Below are positions 33,567 to 43,246 of a DNA stretch of 64,000 nucleotides, piece by piece. Where the stretch lies: positions 4,568,032 through 4,632,031 of the forward strand of contig NC_089425.1 of NCBI RefSeq assembly GCF_013426205.1. The letters are read 5' to 3'. Positions within the stretch are counted from its first letter, which is position 1, and every line of letters starts with the position of its first letter. The translations under genes were made by a program, and so were the position numbers. The notes below the pieces were generated by a model that was not told the origin of the DNA, made no database searches, and saw nothing but the letters and a program-made list of their open reading frames with translations. This DNA is from Metarhizium brunneum. Lineage: Eukaryota; Ascomycota; Sordariomycetes; Hypocreales; Clavicipitaceae.

Positions 33567-34244
33567 CTAGTTATCCAGGCCAGGGCAGTTCTCGGACACA
33601 ATGTCTGTGATTTCGCTGTAGGGATACGGGTCGATCCATATCTCGTCGAATCGTTTCTTGGGGTAGTCTTTGACGTCGTCGGCTCCAAGCGCCTCGGCAA
33701 TGTCACGAAGGGCCTTGTGCTCCCAGCTGTGCAAACCCAAGTCAGCCAGCCATTTCATCATTGATGGTCCAAGGTATTGACGGGTTTCGTCCAGGCTCAC
33801 CAGATCAGGATGTTCCCAGCGCCCTTGTAGTTCTTGACAACCTTCTTGACACACTTGCTGTCATTGCGGTCGCACGACGTGTCAACCTCGAGGCCGAGGT
33901 CCTGTGCCAGTGGTGAGACGGTGTCGAATGGGCGTTTTCTCGAGCCGTCTAGATGGGCGCGCGCATTCCCCGTTAGCACGGCCAACCATCCCGTATACAT
34001 GGCGCCATGGTTGCGCGGCTGGTTTATGCATACCTGGCTTGTAAGCCTGGGCCATGATATGGCCAACGTGATAGTTGGATCCAGCTCCAAAGACACTCCT
34101 CAAGCATTGAGCGCGCTGCTGTCCTTTGATGCTCAATCCTGGCTCGTCGTCATCTGCGGGTTTCTCGCCATGTCGGATCAAGAACACCATGGGTTCCGCC
34201 GCGACGACGCCGGCAATCAGAGTGAGGATATAGGCAATCTTCAT
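33567..34244 (-). CDS. Secreted histidine phosphatase-superfamily protein (phosphoglycerate mutase-like fold)
   Basis: A 172-aa protein in three exons, 34244-34034, 33948-33801 and 33726-33567 (519 nt), with introns of 85 and 74 nt. The ATG at 34244 gives a clean signal peptide (MKIAYILTLIAGVVAAEP); the longer upstream frame would bury it. The phosphohistidine motif is RHGEKP right after the mature N-terminus. The second conserved histidine is in ICWEHK, assembled across intron 2. The protein is shorter than classical acid phosphatases and resembles the small fungal branch of the superfamily. The substrate is unknown. Four cysteines in the mature part (QCL, TSCD, KCV, NCPG) suggest two disulfides. 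It is distinct from the dead histidine acid phosphatase at 18766-19831. Confidence 0.88.
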
Positions 34245-34718
34245 TTTCTCCCAACGGTGCACTTTACTTCTCCACGAGTCCACATTCTTGCGGCGGCCAT
34301 CTGACAACACTTATACCCAGTTCCTAGTGCCGACCAAGACATGCCAAGTTGAAGCCTCCCACGCTAGAGCGTTCGGGTTTCGCATCGACGGGCTATTGAC
34401 TGGTTGTCTTCCGCCCCTCGGGTCAGCCCGATGGATTCAATAATAAGATCAGCAGGTACACACATCAGCCACACTAAGTCCTTTTGGGGACCGATCCTAG
34501 TGCTGACTGAGCTGAGCATGCCGCCTCGGGCGCTGGGAAGATGACGGCGGGGTGAACTCGGGTGATTCTGGCGTCCCGGGACCAGAAGATGGGAACATGT
34601 TGGGCCTCGCTTATACTGTCTAGGGTTGCAGTCATCTAGGTTGCATGAAACTATTGATTCAACGAGTGTAAATAGTGCAGCTTGTGTGCGAATATCTGTT
34701 CCTTTCCTCCGCTGCCTG
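34245..34718. other. Intergenic, 474 bp
   Basis: Between two same-strand genes. It holds the promoter of the phosphatase and the 3' end of the 2EXR gene. Nothing else is recognised. Confidence 0.5.
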
Positions 34719-35675
34719 TTAGGATCTAAATGTCCTCACTTCAAAACCTTGGAGCAACTTCTCATCGCCAAAATGGCCAGTTCTAATAAGCCACAGCCCT
34801 ACGACCTGCGGAATGTTTCGTGCTGGAGCAGGGAGGACATGGACTAGTCCATCAAGCCTCTCTTCCTTGGCTGCATCATCATGGTCATCTTGCAGCGCCC
34901 TCACCATTTGGTCTCGGATCGTGGCCCAAGTCATCAAGCGCATCGTCAGTTCACGCCCAAATGCCACAGCGCCAACCGCAGGATCCAGCGTCGCGCCAGA
35001 GGGCGAGGTTTGGCCCCATGGTACCTTTACATGCCCGTGGAGGGTGATGAGTTGGCAAGGCTTCTCCGACGCTCCGTATGGCTCTCGTCCAAAGCTCATG
35101 CCTCCGCAATGCCGAGTTTGTGGCAGCACAAAGTTGATTGTCTGCAGATTGGGCAGGTAGAGTCTCAGCGACCGCAGAACATGCTTCCACGTCTCGTGCA
35201 TGCTCGCTTCCGACTGGAAGACTGCTATGTCCCGGAACCACGCGCGCCATTCGACCCCTACATGTTGAACCTGCTCTAGGCCCTCGACCTGGTACACGGG
35301 ATCCCCGCTTTGTCTTTGTATAAATCGTCGCTGGTTGCGGTCGATGTAGAGCATGTCCCGGTCGGGGTTGAACCAGGCCTCGGGGCATTTGGAGAGAAGG
35401 AAGCCCCGGCGGAGAGCAGCGGCTCGTGATTCTTTGCACACTCGTGTGGCTACGGGATGTTGATGCGCCATGTGGAACGTGAAGCGCTTGACGCATGGCG
35501 GGCCTCGTTCCGGGTACGTCGTGATGGAATCTCTGACGTGGAATAGGCGACCGGGCGGCAAGGTCGCTTCCCAGACGAGCTCACGGATTTCTAAAGGCAG
35601 GCCTTTGAACTGAGGAATCATGTTCACCGACGCGCATGCCGTCATGTTTCTTCCATCTTTGCAACGGCCCGCCAT
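34719..35675 (-). CDS. 2EXR-domain protein
   Basis: An intronless 318-aa gene. The N-terminal motif FKGLPLEIRELVWEATLPPG followed by GRLFHVR is the fungal 2EXR domain, a widespread small domain of unknown biochemical role. The usual following elements are present: ATRVCKESRAAAL, then an aromatic FNPDRDMLYID segment, then VQHVGVEW. The C-terminal third is mixed alpha/beta without a known signature. No signal peptide or membrane segment, so probably intracellular. The start ATG at 35675 has no earlier in-frame ATG. Confidence 0.85.
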   Translation of the reverse strand: MAGRCKDGRNMTACASVNMIPQFKGLPLEIRELVWEATLPPGRLFHVRDSITTYPERGPPCVKRFTFHMAHQHPVATRVCKESRAAALRRGFLLSKCPEAWFNPDRDMLYIDRNQRRFIQRQSGDPVYQVEGLEQVQHVGVEWRAWFRDIAVFQSEASMHETWKHVLRSLRLYLPNLQTINFVLPQTRHCGGMSFGREPYGASEKPCQLITLHGHVKVPWGQTSPSGATLDPAVGAVAFGRELTMRLMTWATIRDQMVRALQDDHDDAAKEERLDGLVHVLPAPARNIPQVVGLWLIRTGHFGDEKLLQGFEVRTFRS

Positions 35676-38600
35676 TGTTGCTTGGTCTGTGTCGCAACTT
35701 CAAGGTTCGGGTCGGTAAGCGTTGTGCCACACCAGCCAGCGGGTTGTTGAATCGGACGGCGGCCACGGCTTTGCTTTGGGTCAGGTTTTCGATGCCAAAG
35801 ATAAGGAGGGCTTAAAGACAAGATGCTGAGCTAGTTTGCCTTTGGCGCCTGTCCCCGATTTTGTATCGCAGGCACCTGGATTTCTGGTGGTCGAGAGCCG
35901 CGTCGTCCATGTTCAGCCCCAGGCACCCATATTGAACCAACCTTCAAAGTCCATCCATGGGCTCCAGGAGACTGCAACCACGAGGCGCACTCGCCTCTGG
36001 CTACTTAAGTAGGTGCCCGAGACCCTGTTGGGCCATGTTTGTATGCATGTCTTGGGCATGTCCGTTTTGTTTTACCCACCCAGCCAGGACGGACTGGTTG
36101 AGTGAGTGAGCCATGGCCATGCATGATGACGGAGTAAGGTCTGGTGTGAAAGCGTCATGGGTCTCCAGCCATGCGTAACCCAGTTGGCGCTCGTGAGCGG
36201 TGATGGGCAGTCTGTGCAGCCCTAGATATACCTGTCAATTGATCCCTTTGAGTGTGCGAAGGTGCAGTTTGGAATGCGCGGACAAGGCTGGGCCAAGGCC
36301 ATTTCCAGAGGCGACTGGTGAGAACCAGATTTATTAACATTTCCGATTTGCTGAGAGAGCGACATCCCGTGACTGCATGGGGACTGTCGTTGCGACAAGC
36401 CTTGTTCACTGATAAACGACGACGAAAGAAACAGTAGGTTTGAGCATGGAAGAAAACCCGTTTCATTAGCTGTTCCAGAGGCACGTGTATTACCTTTTGC
36501 TACAGAGACCGGGAGACATTCCGAACAATGTAGTCCTACTCTTATACCTGGGAGGTTGTTCCAGTTGTACACGGCGCAACAGCCAACAAACCTTGACAAC
36601 GGTGTGGGAAGATACCTTGAGGAAATGCACACCGATTACGATATTTTGGAATTTCTCATTACGACATATCCTAGAGCGCCAAAACAATGTTTTCTCCAAG
36701 TGGCTTAAGCAGCTGACTCAAGTCGACACAAGTCCCCAACAAGGTGACGACACAATGGGAGCACTCGACGTCAATGAGACTTGGCAGAAGCCTCTAGATG
36801 TACCGTCGATTCTGAATTTCGATTTCACCCAGCGCCTCACAAGCATTTAAACGTCTCTGGCAGGGCTGTTACCGGCGAGAAATGGATGGCGAGTCGCCTC
36901 TTGTTGCTGCGACTCCATGACATTTTCCCACAAGCAGTCTTGGCCTTGCGCTACTATCAAAGTTCTTCAGAGAGCACCGTCTTATTTCGGAGGTAATCAT
37001 TCCTAAAGCTTTCGTGTTTGGAAATGCAGACCCGACGAAATCATCCATACACGCCAGCTCTTGCCATTGGCACTGTCTATACACAGGTGCAACGGGATAA
37101 GCCAGCAGACCTCTCAATGCTGAATCGCTATGAAGATTCATTTTGGTGGGGACATGTACCAAATATAGCGCAAAGAAATTATATAGATACGATTAGGTAT
37201 TGTCTTCGAGTTCTCACAGTTAAGGGGGCCTGGGAACCCGGGATCGTAGAGTCGATGGCAATCTATGCTCGGCTGGTCAACACCACCAAGTTGAAGCCTA
37301 CGATTCTGGATATTAACTCCATTAGCCCCATGGTAGCCAATGTAATATTGACAATTGTGTAACATGAAGACAACTGGATAACATTTCGTATTGGATACTT
37401 CAAGCTTATTCATCAGCTTTTGAGGAACACGAAGAATATTCGCAAATCAGTCTTCATCCAAGCTTACGGGTGAACAGGTACATAAAAAAGCCAGGAGTAA
37501 AATAGCAGGATCAAGTCGCGCATTGAGGCAAAAGTAATTGACAAAATACTAGCTTCAGGCAGAGCCAAATTTTCGTTACAGGATCAAAAGCTTAAAAGAT
37601 ATCTTGTTCAATGGAGGGCCCTCCACCTTTGGCACAGGAATTTCAAGTTTCTACATGTACGCAATCGTGTTTGGTCGATATTGCGCGACGGTGCCTCTAA
37701 TAGACTCTTTGCAATACTCCATGTCACTCACGTGCTATCCCGAAGAATCTTTCCTGGCACTACTTGCATCTGCAAGGACTCTTCCCTGTCTGTTAAATGC
37801 GATGAACTGGTCAACTTTGTGTCCAGCAGCTCCGTCCACACTATTCATAACGCTGTGATACGTCTTGATGACTCTGTATAGCCGCCAAACGAAACCGTAA
37901 AAGGCTTAATTGCAAGGCGAACGATTCCTTGGGTTCAAAAGTATTACCCTGTATGCTGATGTTGGCCATGTTCCCCGTTCGATGCTGTATCAAGTGATGG
38001 AATCAGTGAGAGTACTAACACCACATTTTGATGGTATGTGACGTTTAGGCCTGATGCGCGGCAACAGATCTGCAAAACAAACTAGCATTCTCATTTTCGT
38101 GGTAATGAGCTTGCTTCTTTGCGCCTCATTGTTTCTGCCCCTATCAGCAATAAATGGCAGTTCGTTGCAAGAACTTGGCGATGCAACGGTTTGTCTTGCA
38201 GGCTGCATAAAGCAAGAAGGATTGATTCCCAATAAATACTGAAAGCATTTTTCGGGCATGGTGTCACGTCATAGTCTGTGGCTGTGCTCCGCCAGTTGTG
38301 TGAATTGATGTGTAAGTTATGGAAACTGGTAACGCTCAAGATTTCGTTTACTAACGCCACGACTTGAGGGCTTTATACTGGGCTGGCAGATTGCTCATTC
38401 ACACGGTTCCAGCGCCTCTCTGTTTCTCCTCTGATGTCCATGTGGCTAGGCAGTCCAGAACACCAGTAAATATACGAGATCTAGAGAAGCCCATCAGGCT
38501 GGCTGGTCGAAACTGAGCCTCATTGCCGTGAATTGCTTTGAATGTGACCAGGGATTTTATTACGACCTGTAGCTACGACGAGAGAGTCTAGTATCTTTTC

Positions 38601-38695
38601 ATGTGGCTGTTGGCTGTTCAAACATGGCAAAAAATAGCAGAGTCTTCACCTAGACATGAACCGTCACCGTCATGCTCCAAACCTTCATTAATTTC
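35676..38695. other. 3-kb gap with no recognised gene
   Basis: Frames of 60-136 codons occur on both strands, for example 36485-36850 and 37018-37362 on the plus strand, without motifs or a splice pattern I trust. A low-expressed or lineage-specific multi-exon gene could be hidden here. Confidence 0.35.
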
Positions 38696-39133
38696 CTATT
38701 CATCAATACCCAGACCACTATTATCTCGCAATATGAATCCAAGCTCGTCTCCCTCACGCTTGCCTAACTTTTGCACAAAGGCAACGTATATGTCGGCGAT
38801 GCGGCGGCACTCCACACCCTTGAAGGACCAGATGCCCGAGAATTGGGAATAGTGCTTGTAAAGGTCCTTCTTAAAATTGTCGTCGATCCGAGTCTTCATA
38901 TCGCTTGTGAAGCGCTTTTGAGTTTTGGTGTTGCGGTAACTGAAATCGTGACAGTGGCAACTGTGGATGAAGTTGAAACCGTCGGGCTTATCGGGAGACC
39001 AGGAGCAATTGTCAGAGGACCAGTTACAGCCCGAAGGACCCTTGGCGTTGCGAGATTTTCGAAGCTGACGGCAGTCGGGGAAGCGGCTGGCGCAGTTCAG
39101 TGTTTGGGGCGTAGAAGATACTGCCGATTTGAC
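38696..39133 (-). CDS. Secreted phospholipase A2 (fungal/prokaryotic type), 5' end unresolved
   Basis: Hydrolyses the sn-2 ester of phospholipids in the presence of Ca2+. The frame from about 39133 to the TAG at 38696 encodes GCNWSSDNCSWSPDKPDGF, then the catalytic motif SCHCHDFSYRN (His-Asp pair and YR) and RFTSDMKTRIDDNFKKDLY, the classic arrangement of this family. A further conserved cysteine (GVECRRIAD) follows. Upstream the frame is closed by a TGA that is part of a GTGAGT donor at 39137. An intron from 39137 to 39087 ending CCAG, with a preceding exon running to 39138, would give a continuous frame, but I could not fix the start codon or the signal peptide. The 3' two thirds look intact. 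If no upstream exon exists, the gene is truncated. Confidence 0.75.
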   Translation of the reverse strand, partial: VKSAVSSTPQTLNCASRFPDCRQLRKSRNAKGPSGCNWSSDNCSWSPDKPDGFNFIHSCHCHDFSYRNTKTQKRFTSDMKTRIDDNFKKDLYKHYSQFSGIWSFKGVECRRIADIYVAFVQKLGKREGDELGFILRDNSGLGIDE

Positions 39134-39138
39134 TCACT

Positions 39139-39543
39139 TGTCTGCTACCAATTGGGCGAGGATTGTCCTCGGGCTTACGTATGATGCTGATGGCCATTAA
39201 TTGCATGACTTGTGTTGCCCATCTCGGTAGAGTCTCAGTACTGGAGCGTCTTATTCACTAGTCAGTAGCTCTCTACCTATTAGTAGTATTTACCTGCCTC
39301 TCAATGGTCATGTACGACGAAAGTTGAGGAGTTGAAAATAGACGACAGGATTATGCCTGGATTTATGTGGTGGGAAAATAGGCTGAGTGAGAGGCTTGGA
39401 AGCTACTTGGTTATCTGTTCAGGAAGCCAAAACGAGCAGACACTTGGACGCCGCGATTCTTCAAGGTAATAATTTGAGGCGACGAGTGCTTTTCCATCCG
39501 GGGCTCGAGTTACATCCTATAAAGAGACGGATGTTAGCGCGTA
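39139..39543. other. Intergenic; presumed 5' end of the phospholipase gene
   Basis: It should contain the first exon and promoter of the phospholipase and the 3' flank of the tRNA synthetase. Exon boundaries here are uncertain. Confidence 0.4.
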
Positions 39544-41529
39544 TTAAATGAACGCAAGGGAACCAATGCTGTTGCGTGGGACGTGCCTATCAACTGGCGT
39601 AAGATCTAGCAGTCTCATTCCATTTTCCAAGACCTGACGTGCACCTTCATAAAGGCCAGCCCGACTAAGCATCACATCGCGGCCTTCATTGGTGCCAGTA
39701 ACTTGTACGACGTCATAGCAAGACGAAAGTTGATGTGTCAGCCGGAAGAGATATGTTAATATGGTTGAAGGCTCCAGGTTGCGCAGTGCAGCGGCGGTCA
39801 CGTCCGGGTACTGAGCAATCAGACGGAGTAAGTTGACGCAGTGTGGTGTGTCCGAAAATTGCTCCTCCAGCGACGTCGGATGGCGAAGGCAATGCTCCGC
39901 AACCTCTTGACGCGTGAGGCCGGCCTTGCGAAGAATCGAGTTGACGCGAGCATGGCTATACTGCAGGTACGGACCAGTGTCTCCTTCAAAGGAAGTCATG
40001 CGGGTGATGTCGAAAGGGTAGTTGTTGATACGCTTGCCGGACATGTCTTGGACCATGACGGCGGATATGCCAACAGACTCGGCCACTGCTTCAGGGTCCT
40101 CCACCTGGGCATACTTTGTAGTGTTTCGACGCATAACGTCATGCATGGCGTCCCTAGACTGGTCAAGTATGTCACCAAGGAGTTGAACATTGCCTAATCG
40201 AGAAGACATGCCCAATACCTTGCCAAAATTTACGTGTTGCAGTCGACCAGCCAAGTCAGAGCGACCCATGAGTTCCAATGTTCTGAAAACACGCTTAAAG
40301 TACAGATCTTGCTCGCAGGAGACGACGTATATCATCTTGTCAAAATTATACTTGACTTCTCGCTCAAGAATCGCTGCCACATCCCGCAGAAGATAGGTGG
40401 TGCTTCCTGTGCGTCCACGGACGACAGCCGTCCCTAAGCCCTTGAACCCGTATTCTTCAAAGTCAATGATCCATGAGCCGTCGTGCTCCTTGTAGACACC
40501 TTTTCCCTTTAGTGAGCTCTCAACCGCGTCCACTGTAGTACTCTTGACTTGAGACTCGCCAGAATATTCGTCAAAGTCAATGCTCAGACGTGCATATGTT
40601 TCGATATATCTGTCGATGCTTATATCCCTAAATCGCTGCCAGAGTGCAATGGCGTCTGTATCCCCTGTCTCCATACGGCGAAAATAGGCGTTTCGCTGGG
40701 CGTAGAGGCCTCTAGATTCGATTTCGGACGTATCGCGGCCCTCGGCGCGGGCTTTGTTGCTCTCCTCTTCCTCTGGCTTGAACAAGGCGTTGATTCGGGC
40801 GTACACGTCGAGCAAGTGCTTCAGTGGCTCTTGGGCCAGCAGCTGTTCGGAGCCAAAGCGCTCCCAGCCGACAGCAAGCAGGCCAAACTGTTTGCCCCAA
40901 TCCCCTAGGTAGTTGACCTTGGTGACGTCCCAGCCCATGCTTTCATACAAGTTGGCAATGTATGCGCCGATAATCGTGCTTCGCAAATGGCCAGCGTGGA
41001 ATTCCTTGGCGATGTTGGGTGAGGAGAACTCAATGATGATTTTCTTTCGTCTCTCTGTTGGGGCAGAAGAATCAAGGCCCATAGTCAAGTCACGCCCATA
41101 CGCCTCATGCCTCTCAAAAAGGTAAGGCAGGACGAGGTGTGACAGGGATTTCGGAGTGAAGAAGAAGGGAAGATGGATGCCACTTGCTGTTGGGTGTTGG
41201 AATAACGGTTGGTTTTCTGGGAAAGACGCGGCCAGCTCGACGGCGTGAACGTTTGGTTTTGGACCTTTTAGTCGCAATCGAGGCACAGGAAGTACCAGGT
41301 CCCCGTTGGGCAGGGTGTTTGGTAGCTGGATGGACTCATAAATAAGGGTGGCATCACATCCTGTCAAGTTGGCTAAAATATTGGTGAGGAGAAGGCGGTA
41401 TATATCGGTTGGCCGACTCTGAGGGTGGGCGTTGGGAAAGTGCGCGCAAAGTGACTGGAAATCATACACGCCGACTTTGGTGAGTAACGAGCCAAGGTCG
41501 GTCAAAGTCAATGTAGACATGTTGAACAT
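39544..41529 (-). CDS. Arginyl-tRNA synthetase, class I
   Basis: Charges tRNA-Arg with arginine. An intronless gene of 661 aa if the ATG at 41529 is used, or 658 aa from the ATG at 41520 (MSTLTLTDLG). Both are near the yeast enzyme length, and no ATG precedes them in frame. The HIGH signature appears as FHAGHLRSTIIG, preceded by IIEFSSPNIAKE and followed by VNYLGDWGKQFG. The KMSKS loop is relaxed, as usual in this enzyme (around VNFGKVLGMSSRLG). The C-terminal anticodon-binding helix bundle carries DTGPYLQYSHAR and ends LLDLTPVDRHVPR. No mitochondrial presequence is evident. All motifs are intact. An essential housekeeping gene about 22 kb from a telomere is unusual, so it may be an extra copy. 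Confidence 0.95.
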   Translation of the reverse strand: MFNMSTLTLTDLGSLLTKVGVYDFQSLCAHFPNAHPQSRPTDIYRLLLTNILANLTGCDATLIYESIQLPNTLPNGDLVLPVPRLRLKGPKPNVHAVELAASFPENQPLFQHPTASGIHLPFFFTPKSLSHLVLPYLFERHEAYGRDLTMGLDSSAPTERRKKIIIEFSSPNIAKEFHAGHLRSTIIGAYIANLYESMGWDVTKVNYLGDWGKQFGLLAVGWERFGSEQLLAQEPLKHLLDVYARINALFKPEEEESNKARAEGRDTSEIESRGLYAQRNAYFRRMETGDTDAIALWQRFRDISIDRYIETYARLSIDFDEYSGESQVKSTTVDAVESSLKGKGVYKEHDGSWIIDFEEYGFKGLGTAVVRGRTGSTTYLLRDVAAILEREVKYNFDKMIYVVSCEQDLYFKRVFRTLELMGRSDLAGRLQHVNFGKVLGMSSRLGNVQLLGDILDQSRDAMHDVMRRNTTKYAQVEDPEAVAESVGISAVMVQDMSGKRINNYPFDITRMTSFEGDTGPYLQYSHARVNSILRKAGLTRQEVAEHCLRHPTSLEEQFSDTPHCVNLLRLIAQYPDVTAAALRNLEPSTILTYLFRLTHQLSSCYDVVQVTGTNEGRDVMLSRAGLYEGARQVLENGMRLLDLTPVDRHVPRNSIGSLAFI

Positions 41530-42559
41530 TGCAGTCGGAGGATTCAGCGAGGGTGATGGAAACACATGGCAGATTGACTCTTTCAAGCAGATGTCGCAAG
41601 TCTTTGAGTCAGAAGTTTCCGGTTTCTGGTGGGAAGAGCAGCGCGCACGTGATCCCGGATGAGTCACGCCTGCCTGGGCTGTGAGCACGCAACATTGAAC
41701 ATTGCAACAGACGGGTCACCAACACATGCACGTATATTTGTGCGACGCACGTGCTGAGAAATCGCGGTTTTAATATACCAGACTGTACATACATATTCAA
41801 GCGGGTGACATTGCTCGGAATACATGCGGGTACTACTAATTCTTTTGGGTCCAATGTTTGCTGGTGCATGTGGGTGGGTACTGGTCGTGACTTGCTGGCT
41901 TTGTCAACGGTGCTTTGGGTGGCTCGCCCACCAAATGGCACATTCAGTCCCGCACGCATGATGTTGAAACAAATAACCGCCCAACTTTTTTTGCACACAG
42001 ATGGCCAAAGACACTGCGTGCGCTGCCTGATTGTGCATGTTTCAGAGTTCCTGCAGCAGCCGTGAACGCGGAATGGACGGCATATGGATTGGCCAGCGCA
42101 GCACGACGCATCAAACCGATGAAAGCGCTTAGCCGCCGTCGCGACAAAGCCGCCCATTCAGCGCAAAATGGTTGGCTGCCATGGCCAGTTTGCTCCTAGA
42201 GTCGAAACACGACCCAACATTGAAGGCGGCCGCCTTTTTGTCCAGAATCTGCACCACTGACCCTTTGTCAAAAAAAATCCTGCTCAAGGTATTAAAACGA
42301 AGGTTGTCGTGAACAGCCGTCTTTTTTCTTTTTCTCGCCATTTCTTTTGTCTTGATATTGACTGCCACATGTGCGCAGGAGCTGGCCTTGACGATTGTGT
42401 TTGTCTCTTATTTATACACGACGCTGCTGCTGCTACTGTGTCAACCAGGCTCATCCTCAACATCGACCAAAAATCCTCTTGTACCACAACCACCACAACC
42501 TTTTTTCTTTAATTTTTTTTTTTTTGAATCATCCAAAGAAAGCGCAACCACCCAACACC
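41530..42559. promoter_or_regulatory. Divergent intergenic region
   Basis: About 1 kb between the tRNA synthetase start and the four-TM gene start, transcribed in opposite directions. CT- and CA-rich leader sequence precedes the plus-strand ATG (TTTTTTTCTTT and CCCAACACC). No independent gene is recognised. Confidence 0.45.
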
Positions 42560-43246
42560 ATGCCAAAGTTCACCGGCACGTTACGGACGGCCCAGCAGGT
42601 GGTCGACATTGCCAGCACTGTTCGAGGCGCAAACACGAAAGAGGTAGCCCGCGGCGTCGGTCGGCTCGCCTTCAGCCAAGGCGTCGAGCGCGGCAAGGAC
42701 GCGAGCAAGACATGGGCCAAGACCTTCGAGGTGGTTCCCCGGCTCGTCCTCCGAGGACTACAGCTCCTCCTCGCCCTCATCATCTGTGGCTTCTACGGCA
42801 ACCGGCTCAGCAGCGAAAGCAAGGGCGGCGAGGGAATCGGCCCCGTGTGGATATACGGCGTGGCCGTGGCCGGCCTTTCTGCCGTGACGGCCATCGTCTT
42901 CGCGGCGGCGGCATCGCTCGGCGCCATCCCTTGCGTCGGCAAACTGCTGAGCTCGTTCCAGCCATACCTCTTTTGGTGGTGGGACTTGGCGCTGTTTGTT
43001 CTGTGGATGGTGACATTCGGCATCTTTGCCGGCTTGTTCTTGAAGAGGAAGAGCGACGACCCTTATAGAGGGAGCAACACGACCGCCATGAAGATTGCGC
43101 TTTGGATAGATGTTGCCAATGCCGTTTCGTGGCTCTGTTCAGCCGGCTACTCGGCCTTCAAGCAGTGGACGGAGAAGAAGGCGGATCGTATGGCGGACAA
43201 GCTGGGGCAGAAGATATTTAGCAGCAAGGAATCATCTCCCGCCTAG
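42560..43246 (+). CDS. Four-transmembrane (MARVEL-like) membrane protein
   Basis: An intronless 228-aa gene. The frame is open upstream, but ACACCATGCC at 42560 is the only start with a good fungal context and it gives a sensible cytosolic N-terminus (MPKFTGTLRTAQQVVDIAS). Four hydrophobic segments lie at about residues 55-77, 92-122, 133-160 and 175-195, with charged loops and a basic, Lys-rich C-terminus. The layout resembles fungal MARVEL-domain proteins of the plasma membrane, but no signature proves it. The function is unknown. Confidence 0.75.
   Translation: MPKFTGTLRTAQQVVDIASTVRGANTKEVARGVGRLAFSQGVERGKDASKTWAKTFEVVPRLVLRGLQLLLALIICGFYGNRLSSESKGGEGIGPVWIYGVAVAGLSAVTAIVFAAAASLGAIPCVGKLLSSFQPYLFWWWDLALFVLWMVTFGIFAGLFLKRKSDDPYRGSNTTAMKIALWIDVANAVSWLCSAGYSAFKQWTEKKADRMADKLGQKIFSSKESSPA

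Noticed and set aside
28375..34244. A secondary-metabolite gene cluster (exporter, oxidase, phosphatase)
   Set aside because: No PKS, NRPS, terpene synthase, DMATS or P450 in the window; neighbours look unrelated.
36485..37362. Two plus-strand frames (121 and 114 codons) as a possible gene
   Set aside because: No splice sites joining them convincingly and no domain recognised; left as an unresolved gap.
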